From the NCBI GenBank assembly GCA_040221055.1, contig JAVJVN010000015.1:62001-126000 (forward strand): a stretch of 64,000 nt of DNA, read 5' to 3'. Both the position numbers and the translations under genes were made by a program. The stretch comes from Rhodothermales bacterium. GTDB lineage: Bacteria > Bacteroidota > Rhodothermia > Rhodothermales > UBA10348. This document shows, piece after piece, positions 18,584-26,315 of this stretch (positions are counted from its first letter, which is position 1; each line of letters starts with the position of its first letter). The notes under the pieces were generated by a model. The model searched no databases, had not been told where the DNA came from, and saw nothing but the letters and a program-made list of their open reading frames with translations.

Positions 18584-19632
18584 CAAAGCCATTTCTTGCG
18601 TCGGAAATAATACAGAAGGACCACACCGATGGAGACCATGATTCCCCACGCGGCAAAATAACCATACTTCCAGTGCAGTTCGGGCATGACATCAAAGTTC
18701 ATCCCGTAGATGCCCGCCACGAACGTCAGCGGAATGAAGATGCTGCCCATGATGGTCAGCACCTTCATGATCTCGTTCATCTTGTGGCTGATGGACGACA
18801 GGTAAAGGTCGTTCAGTCCGGAGAGCAGGTCCCGATACGTCTCCAGCATGTCCACCACCTGGATGGTATGGTCATATACATCCCGGAGATAGGCTTCCGT
18901 CTGGGGTTGGATGAGCTGCGAATCGTCCCGGGACATGGCGCTCAGCACTTCCCGGAGCGGCCAGATGGACTTCCGGATGGTCATGACCTCGCGCTTGGCG
19001 GTGTTTATCCGCGCAACGGTCGACTGGGTCGGGTTGCCCAGGACTTCCACCTCGATATCATCGATTTCCTCCCCCATGACCTCGATCACGAAGAAGTAGT
19101 GGTCCACGATGGTGTCCAGCAGGGCATACGCCAGGTAGTCGGGTCCCATGGCCCGGATAATGCCCTTTCCGGCGCGCAACCGGTTGCGTACAGGCTCGAA
19201 AACGTCGCCGGGCTGCTCCTGGAAACTGTAAACGTGCGTGCGGGTCAGGACGATGGACACCTGCTCCTGGTGCAGCACCTCTTCGGCATCGTAGTGCAGC
19301 ATCTTGACCACGATATAGAGCGAATCGTCATCATACCGCTCCAGCTTGGGCCGCTGTGTGGGATGGACAATGTCCTCCATCACTAACTTGTGCAGGTCGA
19401 GCTCGTCCCCTATGCGTCGAACGATATCCACATCGTGGATACCGGATATGTTCACCCACGTCGTGGTCTCCGGAGACTGGGAACGCTCGAAGACGTCATC
19501 GGTCAGTTCACCCGACTCAAGGAAGGTATCCTCGTTGTAGTCGAAGACGTGGATCTCGATGGGCTCCTCGCGCTTTGGGCCCGTGTAGATCAGGGTGCCG
19601 GGGGCTAATCCCGGTTTTTTGTGTTTTGCCAT
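18583..19632 (-). CDS. corA: CorA-family divalent metal (Mg2+/Co2+) transporter
   Basis: Homopentameric inner-membrane channel for magnesium/cobalt. 349 residues: an N-terminal alpha/beta cytoplasmic domain, the long stalk helix (about 240-290), two C-terminal TM helices, and the signature YGMNF at the end of TM1. The basic tail RRKKWL is typical. The start at ATG 19632 (MAKHKKPGL) fits the family; an upstream in-frame ATG adds 33 residues without homology. Overlaps mscS by one base. Confidence 0.92.
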   Translation of the reverse strand: MAKHKKPGLAPGTLIYTGPKREEPIEIHVFDYNEDTFLESGELTDDVFERSQSPETTTWVNISGIHDVDIVRRIGDELDLHKLVMEDIVHPTQRPKLERYDDDSLYIVVKMLHYDAEEVLHQEQVSIVLTRTHVYSFQEQPGDVFEPVRNRLRAGKGIIRAMGPDYLAYALLDTIVDHYFFVIEVMGEEIDDIEVEVLGNPTQSTVARINTAKREVMTIRKSIWPLREVLSAMSRDDSQLIQPQTEAYLRDVYDHTIQVVDMLETYRDLLSGLNDLYLSSISHKMNEIMKVLTIMGSIFIPLTFVAGIYGMNFDVMPELHWKYGYFAAWGIMVSIGVVLLYYFRRKKWL

Positions 19633-19774
19633 ACCGCAGTATCCGGATACAGAACGAGCCACGCAAATGCAAAGACGTCCATATGGACGAGTTTTTTCTA
19701 TTCCGGCGCGTCCCGCCGTAACGAATGGCATGGGACGTACACCTACACCGTACGTTCACACAATCACAACCCCA

Positions 19775-20167
19775 ATGCAACAATACATCCCACTCATCGG
19801 TCGCATTCTGTTCTCCATGATCTTCATCATGGTCGGATTCATGCACTTCATGGACGTCGAAGGAATGAGCATGATGGTGCCGTCCTTCCTGCCCGCTCCC
19901 GCGTTCTTCGTCTACCTTACGGGCCTCATGTTGGTCGCCGGTGGCTTCAGCGTCCTGCTCGGCTACAAGGCGAAAATCGGAGGACTCATTCTGGCTGCCT
20001 TCCTCATGTCAACGTCCCTGTTGGTATTCCTTCCGCAGGTCGGCGGTGACGATCCGACGCCCATGATGATGATGCTCAAGGACATGTCCATGGCGGGCGG
20101 TGCACTCTTGATCTCCTACTTTGGCGCCGGCCCAATCAGCATGGATGCGAAGAACGCCGTCAGCTGA
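19775..20167 (+). CDS. DoxX-family membrane protein
   Basis: Small four-helix integral membrane protein of 130 residues. TM segments: YIPLIGRILFSMIFIMVGFMHF, AFFVYLTGLMLVAGGFSVLLGY, IGGLILAAFLMSTSLLVFLP, and a C-terminal helix MAGGALLISYFGAG. Members are linked to quinone or redox functions and oxidative stress, but the role is uncertain. Start at ATG 19775 fits the first TM helix; an upstream ATG at 19730 is possible. The stop overlaps the convergent lhgO by 8 bp. Confidence 0.8.
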   Translation: MQQYIPLIGRILFSMIFIMVGFMHFMDVEGMSMMVPSFLPAPAFFVYLTGLMLVAGGFSVLLGYKAKIGGLILAAFLMSTSLLVFLPQVGGDDPTPMMMMLKDMSMAGGALLISYFGAGPISMDAKNAVS

Positions 20168-21404
20168 ATTGAGCGTGGGCCCGGTCGGCGATTTCCCGGC
20201 CGATGGCCAGGCAGGCCGTGGCCGCCGGAGACGGTGCGTTGCACACGTGCAGCATGCCGTCCGCCTCCAGGATCACGAAATCCTCCACCATGTTGCCATC
20301 CTTGTCCAGGGCCTGGGCGCGGATGCCCGAGCGGCACGGCAACAGATCCTGCGCCTTCACGCCGGGCACCAGGCGGCGCACGGCTTTCAGGTACTGCCGT
20401 TTGGAAACCGTACGCGCCATTTCCTGCAGGCCGGTGCGCCAGTGGGCACGCGCCAGCCGCCGGAATCCGGCAAAGCCCACCGCCTCCCGCAAATCCTCGA
20501 CGCTCCACGTCGCCAGGTCGTACCCCTCGCGGGCAGTGGCGAGGACGGCGTTCGGGCCCACCTCCACGCGGTCGTCAATCATGCGCGTCAGATGCACGCC
20601 CAGGAACGGGTAGGCCGGATTCGGGACGGGGTAAATGAGGTTCCGGCACAGCGTGCGGGCCGCAGGGGTCAGTTCGTAATAGACGCCCCGGAACGGGACG
20701 ATCTGCATGCCGGGGTCCAGGCCGGAGAGGCGGGCGAGGCGATCCGCGTGGAGACCGGCACATGCCACGACGAGCCCGGCCTCGAAGAGGGTCGGGGCGT
20801 CTCCGGCCCCACCCTTCCCTGACCCTGAACCTGGCACTGCCGCCCGAACCAGCGTTCGGCCGCCGGACCGATCCATGGCCACTACCTCCACGCCCGTCAC
20901 AATCCGATGCCCCGCATCGGTCAATCGCCCGGCCAACGCACGGCACACGCCCGGGTAATCCACAATGCCCGCATCGGGAACGTGAATGGCTTCCACCCCC
21001 GTGGCGGCGGGCTCGAGCGCCGCCAGACGCGCCGGGCCAATCAATTCGTTCCGGATGCCATTCTCGCGCCCCCGCTCGGCAATCGCATGCAGCCCATCGA
21101 CTTCCGACGCATCGACAGCCACGATCACCTTTCCGCACGTATCGTAGGCCACGCCGTGAGCATCACAGAAAGCGACAAGATCGCGGCGGCCCTCCCGACA
21201 CAACCGCGCCTTCAGGGATCCCGGCTTGTAGTAGATGCCACTGTGCAGCACACCCGAGTTGCGCCCCGACTGGTGCATCCCCACCGCCGGCTCCTTTTCC
21301 AGGACGGTTATCGACCGCCCGGGATGCCGCTCGGACAACGCCAGCGCCGTCGCCAGACCCACCAGACCGCCGCCGATAACGACGACATCCGAGCGTTGAC
21401 TCAT
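20160..21404 (-). CDS. lhgO: L-2-hydroxyglutarate oxidase
   Basis: FAD enzyme oxidising L-2-hydroxyglutarate to 2-oxoglutarate, passing electrons to the quinone pool. 414 residues: N-terminal Rossmann FAD motif VVVIGGGLVGLATALALSE, the substrate-region motif QSGRNSGVLHSGIYYKPGSLKA, a second dinucleotide strand LVVACAGLHADRLA, and the C-terminal GIRAQ...VHVCNAPSPAATACLAIG. Starts in the stop of the aminotransferase (ATGA overlap), suggesting a shared amino/keto acid catabolic operon. Confidence 0.9.
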   Translation of the reverse strand: MSQRSDVVVIGGGLVGLATALALSERHPGRSITVLEKEPAVGMHQSGRNSGVLHSGIYYKPGSLKARLCREGRRDLVAFCDAHGVAYDTCGKVIVAVDASEVDGLHAIAERGRENGIRNELIGPARLAALEPAATGVEAIHVPDAGIVDYPGVCRALAGRLTDAGHRIVTGVEVVAMDRSGGRTLVRAAVPGSGSGKGGAGDAPTLFEAGLVVACAGLHADRLARLSGLDPGMQIVPFRGVYYELTPAARTLCRNLIYPVPNPAYPFLGVHLTRMIDDRVEVGPNAVLATAREGYDLATWSVEDLREAVGFAGFRRLARAHWRTGLQEMARTVSKRQYLKAVRRLVPGVKAQDLLPCRSGIRAQALDKDGNMVEDFVILEADGMLHVCNAPSPAATACLAIGREIADRAHAQFS

Positions 21405-22720
21405 GCGTACTTGGCCGGCATGCCGTTGTTGGCCAGGTACAGCATGGCATCGTTGAACCGCTCAATCTCTTCCATCGTCGTATAGACGTTGGCGGTCACG
21501 CGCAGGCCTTCGAATTCGGCATGCTTGATGGGCGTCGCAATAATGCGGTGTTCGCCCCACAGGAACCGCCCGACGGCCGACGTATCGATCCCCTCAATCT
21601 GGACGGTGCCAATGCAGCAGGAATACGGGGTTTTCTGGGAGGTATGCAGGCGGACGCGGTCATGCTCCAGCAGCACATTGGCCCAGGAATCCCTCAGATA
21701 CCGCAGGCGCGCTTCCTTGCGCGCCGGGCCAATGCCCTGGTGGAAGGTCAGCGCTTCCCCGATGGCAATGAAGTTCGCCGCCGGATGCGTTCCGATTTCC
21801 TCGAACTTCCGGATGTTGTCATCCATGGTCTCGGGCGCGGCCATCATGGGCCACAAATCCTTGATCTTTTCCTTGCGGACATAGAGCATGCCCGTGCCGT
21901 GCGGCGCGAACAGCCATTTGTGGAGGCTCGTGGCGTAATAGTCGCAATCCAGGTCCTCGTGCGTGAAGTCCCAGTGGGCGAACGAGTGGGCGCCGTCCAC
22001 GATCACCGGAATGCCGCGTTTGCGCGCCATCTGGACGACCTTCTTGACCGGCAGGATCTGCCCCGTGATGTTCACGATGTGGCACATCAGGATGACCTTC
22101 GTGCGCGGGGTGATGTTCTCCTCGAACAGCCGTACGACTTCGTCGTCATCCTCGGCGGGAATGGGCAGCGGAAACTGCTTCAACACAATACCTTCCCGGC
22201 GCTCCCGCTGCTTGAACGTCGTGATCATGCGGCCGTAGTCGTGCGTCGTCGTGAGCACTTCATCTCCCGCCTGCAGGTCGATGCCGAGCTGACAGATCTG
22301 CAGCCCTTCCGATGCGTTCCGCGTGATGGCGATTTCCTCGGAATCGCACTTGAACTGCCGCGCCAGACGCTGCCGGACCCCTTCCTTCTGGGGCTCCAGG
22401 ATCTGCCACATGCCGTAGACCGGCGCTTCGTTCGAATAGTCCAGGTGCCGTTTCATGGCTTCCTGAACACTGGCCGGCGCCGGGCTCACCCCGCCGTTGT
22501 TCAGGTTGACCAGCGACCGGTCCACCGTGAAGGCCTGCTGGACTTCACGCCAGAACGACTCGTCCCGGGCAATTTCCTGCGGCGTGCCGCTCCAGGACGA
22601 TACTGTGTCCAGGAATTCGGAGATGGAAGCGGGATTGAACGTGGCTACGGCCATTCCGGCGGTAGCGACCTGGCCTGTACGGCCCAGGAATCGGCGGCGA
22701 GAGAGCATGGGATGGGACAT
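21401..22720 (-). CDS. TAT-exported class V aminotransferase-fold PLP enzyme (isopenicillin N epimerase-like)
   Basis: PLP-dependent enzyme of 439 residues whose N-terminus is a twin-arginine signal (SRRRFLGRTGQVATAGMAVA). The fold type I core follows: NLNNGGVSPAP, the cofactor-binding TRNASEGLQI, Asp in VIVDGAHSFAHWDF and the Schiff-base Lys in YYATSLHKWLFAPHGTGML. The closest general family is isopenicillin N epimerase/cysteine desulfurase-like; the substrate is unknown. A TAT signal means the cofactor is loaded in the cytoplasm and the enzyme works in the periplasm, unusual for this family. Overlaps lhgO by 4 bp. Confidence 0.85.
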   Translation of the reverse strand: MSHPMLSRRRFLGRTGQVATAGMAVATFNPASISEFLDTVSSWSGTPQEIARDESFWREVQQAFTVDRSLVNLNNGGVSPAPASVQEAMKRHLDYSNEAPVYGMWQILEPQKEGVRQRLARQFKCDSEEIAITRNASEGLQICQLGIDLQAGDEVLTTTHDYGRMITTFKQRERREGIVLKQFPLPIPAEDDDEVVRLFEENITPRTKVILMCHIVNITGQILPVKKVVQMARKRGIPVIVDGAHSFAHWDFTHEDLDCDYYATSLHKWLFAPHGTGMLYVRKEKIKDLWPMMAAPETMDDNIRKFEEIGTHPAANFIAIGEALTFHQGIGPARKEARLRYLRDSWANVLLEHDRVRLHTSQKTPYSCCIGTVQIEGIDTSAVGRFLWGEHRIIATPIKHAEFEGLRVTANVYTTMEEIERFNDAMLYLANNGMPAKYA

Positions 22721-22744
22721 CTGGTGGATGGTCCCCCCAATGTA

Positions 22745-22963
22745 TCATGTTCTGTCGACGAATTCCACGCGACCGCGCTCAAGGACGGGCTCGTAATAGC
22801 CCGCCACCTGCCGGCCCAGGTAATAGATGGCCGCCATGGTGACAATGAAGAGCAACGTCGCGAAGATGGGAATCCGGTAGGACTCCTCCATCCGCTCTTC
22901 GGGGGCTATGTGCAAGCGTGGTTCCACTCTTGTACGAACGTTTGAAAACGCGGGATTTGCCAT
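22745..22963 (-). CDS. Small single-pass membrane protein, unknown function
   Basis: 72 residues with one clear TM helix (IPIFATLLFIVTMAAIYYLG, about 31-50), an N-terminal Arg-rich part and a short acidic tail. No family recognised. It starts 10 bp after the stop of the lipoprotein gene and runs toward the aminotransferase gene, so the two small genes look like one transcription unit. ATG at 22963; an internal ATG at 22891 would leave just the helix and tail. Confidence 0.5.
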   Translation of the reverse strand: MANPAFSNVRTRVEPRLHIAPEERMEESYRIPIFATLLFIVTMAAIYYLGRQVAGYYEPVLERGRVEFVDRT

Positions 22964-22973
22964 TTTGGCTTTG

Positions 22974-23330
22974 TTACGGCACCAAAAAAGACCGGATCCG
23001 CACCCCGTGCACGTTCAGGTCGGGGTCTACCGCCTCCCGGAACACCCGGAAGGAATCCGCCGGAATGTCGTGCACGACAATGTGCATGCCGTGCGTCCGG
23101 ATGTTGTCCTCATCGAAAAGCGATACCTGCAGCTGCACAACCGGAAGATGCGTCCCGCTCAGGTTCACCACTTTTCCGGTGATGATGCGCGCATCGCCCG
23201 GCAGCCGTTGATACGCCAGGTCATCCACCCGGAGCGCCGGGCCGGACTCGGACTCGCCCCCACAGCCGACCGATGCGCCGAGAAGGCCGAGCAGGCCGAG
23301 CAGCAGTAATCTTACCAAGGATCTTCTCAC
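22974..23330 (-). CDS. Small lipoprotein, FxLYD-like
   Basis: 118 residues: signal peptide with Leu-rich core and lipobox SVGC (C23), then a short beta-rich domain with GKVVNLSGTHLPVVQLQVSLFDEDN, reminiscent of FxLYD/DUF3426 immunoglobulin-like modules. Start is GTG 23330, where the signal peptide begins; the longer open frame upstream is only the reverse of the nuclease gene. Likely inner- or outer-membrane periplasmic face. Function unknown. Confidence 0.6.
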   Translation of the reverse strand: MRRSLVRLLLLGLLGLLGASVGCGGESESGPALRVDDLAYQRLPGDARIITGKVVNLSGTHLPVVQLQVSLFDEDNIRTHGMHIVVHDIPADSFRVFREAVDPDLNVHGVRIRSFLVP

Positions 23331-23484
23331 CGTGGACCGACTCAACCAGTAATACCCGTACAAAGTAGAATGAGCGCATTCCGCAGGACGTACGTGCAGT
23401 GTGCCGAACGGTTGCCCAGTGGAAGAGTTGCGTCTTGGCCGCCCCCGTGTCTGATGTAACAACAAGACGAGAGAAGAGGCGAAC

Positions 23485-24459
23485 GTGGCATCGGACGAAT
23501 TCTGGAAAGACGCCATAGAGGCGTATTTCAAGGACTTTATGGAATTATTCTGGCCCGTGGCACACGGGGACATCGATTGGTCGCAGCCCGTAGTATGGCG
23601 CGACAAGGAGTTGCAAAAGCTGTTGCCGGACAATGTCAATGGAAAGCGCTTCGTGGACAAGCTTGTTGAGGTCAATTGCACGAAAGGAGATCGCGCCCTC
23701 GTACTCGTTCACATTGAAGTCCAGTCTTCAAAAGACGTGACATTTTCCAAGCGAATGTTCACGTACCATTACCGGATTCGGGACCGCTACGACTGCCCGG
23801 TATTCAGCTGTGCTGTCCTCGCAGACGGCAATCCCTCTTGGAGGCCGAGTTCTTGGTACGATGAAATCTGGGGCTGCGGCATTCGGATGGAATTCCCAGT
23901 GGTCAAGCTCCTCGACTGGCGAGACAGGTGGGATGAATTGTCAGCCAGCAAGAACCCTATGGGAATGTTGATTCAGGCACTTTTGACTGTTCAGGCGACC
24001 TCCCGGGATTTGCCCGCCCGAAGCCAATGGAAACTTGCTGCCGTGTTCCAGCTTTATGAAAAAGGGTACGGCCGGGCTGAAGTCCGCCGCCTGTTTCGTT
24101 TTATTGATTGGGTCGTCGAACTTCCCGAAGAGCTTTCGCGTCAGTTCGAACAAGCGTTGATTGAAACCGAGAGGACCAGAAAAATGCCATACATTACTAC
24201 CATTGAGCGCTCTGGCATCCGGAAGGGAAAGGAACTGGGCCTGAAAAAGGGCAAGGAGTTGGGCAGGCTGGAGGTTGCCAAGGAGAGCATTGTGGACGCC
24301 CTGGAGGTTCGTTTTGGTTCGGTCACGCCGGAATTGCGGACCCGGATTGGGCAATTGACGGACGTGGAGGCCTGTAAGGCCTTACATAAGCAAGCGATTT
24401 CCGCCATGACACTTGGGGAATTTATCCAACTACTCGAGTTCAGCGGAAACACAGACTAA
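23485..24459 (+). CDS. Rpn-family (PD-(D/E)XK) recombination-promoting nuclease / putative transposase
   Basis: 324 residues, GTG start preceded by a good purine-rich ribosome site (GAGAGAAGAGG). The N-terminal half is the Rpn/YhgA nuclease fold: FWPVAHGDIDW, then DKLVEVNC and the catalytic-type strand ALVLVHIEVQSSKD. The C-terminal part is helical with a charged repeat (RKGKELGLKKGKELGRLEVAKE) and the DALEVRFG tail seen in this family. These are DNA endonucleases that raise RecA-independent recombination. A MITE-like end lies at its stop codon, which fits a mobile past. Confidence 0.8.
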   Translation: MASDEFWKDAIEAYFKDFMELFWPVAHGDIDWSQPVVWRDKELQKLLPDNVNGKRFVDKLVEVNCTKGDRALVLVHIEVQSSKDVTFSKRMFTYHYRIRDRYDCPVFSCAVLADGNPSWRPSSWYDEIWGCGIRMEFPVVKLLDWRDRWDELSASKNPMGMLIQALLTVQATSRDLPARSQWKLAAVFQLYEKGYGRAEVRRLFRFIDWVVELPEELSRQFEQALIETERTRKMPYITTIERSGIRKGKELGLKKGKELGRLEVAKESIVDALEVRFGSVTPELRTRIGQLTDVEACKALHKQAISAMTLGEFIQLLEFSGNTD

Positions 24460-24524
24460 AAGGCTGTTATAGAGGTGGAGGGCCTGCAAGCTGAGAGTGG
24501 TTGTGGTAAGGTAGGCTGAGCCTA
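24458..24524. repeat. Solo copy of a MITE end plus a TAGGCTGAGCCTA palindrome
   Basis: 24458-24485 matches the terminal repeat of the 16.7-kb-position element at 22 of 28 positions, with the shared blocks AAGGCTGTT and GTGGAGGGCCT in the same order. 24512-24524 is the perfect 13-bp palindrome TAGGCTGAGCCTA. No second end is visible nearby. Sits between the convergent nuclease and carbamoyltransferase genes; the palindrome could also act in transcription termination. Confidence 0.45.
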
Positions 24525-24538
24525 TCCCGTCGTGTCGT

Positions 24539-26305
24539 TCAGTCCAGCCCGTGGGCGGCGGCGATTTCTTCGGCGGTTTTGATGTCCGCGGCGGCGCCCG
24601 GAATGAGGCGTTTTTCGACCAGGATGTTTTCGAGGACGAGGACGTCCATGTGCGTGTCGAGGAAACAGCGAATGGCGTCGGCCGGGGTGCAGACGATGGG
24701 TTCGCCGCGCACATTGAAGCTGGTATTCACCAGGACGGGACAGCCGGTTTCGGCTTCGAAGGCCGAAAGGAGCGCGTGGAAACGGGGATCGGAGTCCTTC
24801 GACACCGTCTGTACGCGCGCGGATCCGTCCACATGGGTGACGGCGGGAATGTCGGACCGCCGGACCGGGGCCACGAGCAGCATGTAGGGGCTCTCCTCCC
24901 CATCCAGACCGAACCAGTCGTCGGCTCGCTCGGCCAGGACGCTCGGGGCGAAGGGCCGGAAGCTCTCCCTGAATTTGATCTTCACGTTGACGCGCCGTTG
25001 GGTGTCTTCGCCGCGCGGATCGGCCAGGATGGAACGACCGCCGAGCGCCCTCGGCCCGAACTCCATACGCCCCTGGAACCAGCCCACGACCAACCCCTGG
25101 GCCAGGAGTTGTGCGACGCGGGCGTAATCGTCGGGCGAAAGTTCTTCGACGGCTGAGTCCGGAATGGACGCATCGGATAGCGCCTGCCGGATTTCCGGGG
25201 CGCTGAACGCGGGGCCCAGCCGCGAGCTTTGCATCGCATCAGGAAACGTGACCGTCCGCTCTTTCCCCATGGCCATATGCCACACTGCCAGCGCCGCGCC
25301 GAGCGCCCCGCCGGCATCGCCCGAGGCGGGTTGGAACCAGACCTGCCGGAAGGGTCCTTCCCGCAAGAGCCGCCCGTTGGCCACACAGTTGAGCGCCACG
25401 CCGCCCGCCATGCACAGGTTTTCCAGGCCGGTTTCGCGGTGGACGTGCCGGGCCATGGCGAGCACGGCATCTTCCGTGACGACCTGGATGGAGCGTGCCA
25501 AATCCTTCTCCCGTTGTGTGAGCAGCGCTTCTGCCTGCCGGCGCGGCCCATCGAACATCTCTTCGAACACCTTCCCGGTCATGGTGAGGCCACGCGAGAA
25601 GGTGAACGCATCCATGTGGAGCCGGAAGGAGCCATCGTCGCGCAAATCTATCAACCGATCGCGGATGCGGTCCACATAGCGCGGTTCGCCGTAGGGCGCG
25701 AGGCCCATCAATTTGTATTCGCCGGAGTTGACGCGGAAGCCGCAGAAGTAGGTGAATGCACTGTAGAGCAGCCCGAGAGAATGGGGGAAATGTTGCTCGG
25801 CGAGAAGCTCTAGCGTGCTGCCCCGACCCACGCCGAACGACGTGGTGGCCCACTCCCCGACCCCGTCTGTCGTGAGGATGGCCGATTCCGCAAATGGCGA
25901 CGGGAAAAACGCGCTCGCCGCGTGGCTTTCATGGTGCTCCGGGTAGAACAGTTCACCCTCGTAGCCCAATTCCTTCCGGATGAGGTCGGGAATCCAGAGC
26001 TTCTGTTTCAGCCAGAGTGGCATGGCTTTCAGGAACGACGGGAAGCCGCTTGGCGCATGGGAAACATAGGTTTCCAGCAAGCGCTCGAATTTCAGGAAGG
26101 GCTTGTCGTAGAAGGCCACGGCGTCCAGGTCGGCGACGGAAATGCCCGCTTCCGCGAGACAATACTGGATGGCGTGCCTCGGAAAATCCGGATCGTGCTT
26201 GCGCCGCGTGAACCGCTCTTCCTGCGCCGCGGCCACCAATCGGCCGTCCTGGACCAGACACGCCGCCGAGTCATGGTACCAGCACGATATGCCGAGTATG
26301 TTCAC
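24539..26305 (-). CDS. Carbamoyltransferase, NodU/TobZ/CmcH family
   Basis: Transfers a carbamoyl group from carbamoyl phosphate to a hydroxyl group of a sugar or natural product. 588 residues in two parts: a Kae1/ASKHA-like N-terminal domain (GISCWYHDSAACLVQDGRLVAAAQEERF, HHESHAASAFFPSPF, metal histidines within it, and NLCMAGGVALNCVANG), then the C-terminal domain with GRMEFGPRALGGRSILADPR and NTSFNVRGEPIVCTPADA. I start at GTG 26305, where homology begins, 10 bp after the valS stop; the ATG at 26401 would lie inside valS. Likely acts on a cell-surface glycan; no biosynthetic cluster is near. Confidence 0.85.
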   Translation of the reverse strand: MNILGISCWYHDSAACLVQDGRLVAAAQEERFTRRKHDPDFPRHAIQYCLAEAGISVADLDAVAFYDKPFLKFERLLETYVSHAPSGFPSFLKAMPLWLKQKLWIPDLIRKELGYEGELFYPEHHESHAASAFFPSPFAESAILTTDGVGEWATTSFGVGRGSTLELLAEQHFPHSLGLLYSAFTYFCGFRVNSGEYKLMGLAPYGEPRYVDRIRDRLIDLRDDGSFRLHMDAFTFSRGLTMTGKVFEEMFDGPRRQAEALLTQREKDLARSIQVVTEDAVLAMARHVHRETGLENLCMAGGVALNCVANGRLLREGPFRQVWFQPASGDAGGALGAALAVWHMAMGKERTVTFPDAMQSSRLGPAFSAPEIRQALSDASIPDSAVEELSPDDYARVAQLLAQGLVVGWFQGRMEFGPRALGGRSILADPRGEDTQRRVNVKIKFRESFRPFAPSVLAERADDWFGLDGEESPYMLLVAPVRRSDIPAVTHVDGSARVQTVSKDSDPRFHALLSAFEAETGCPVLVNTSFNVRGEPIVCTPADAIRCFLDTHMDVLVLENILVEKRLIPGAAADIKTAEEIAAAHGLD

Positions 26306-26315
26306 CTGGAGACCC

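Noticed and set aside
22974-23681. Full-length 235-codon minus-strand frame
   Set aside because: Only the part from GTG 23330 (signal peptide onward) is protein-like; the rest lies opposite the Rpn nuclease and its upstream region.
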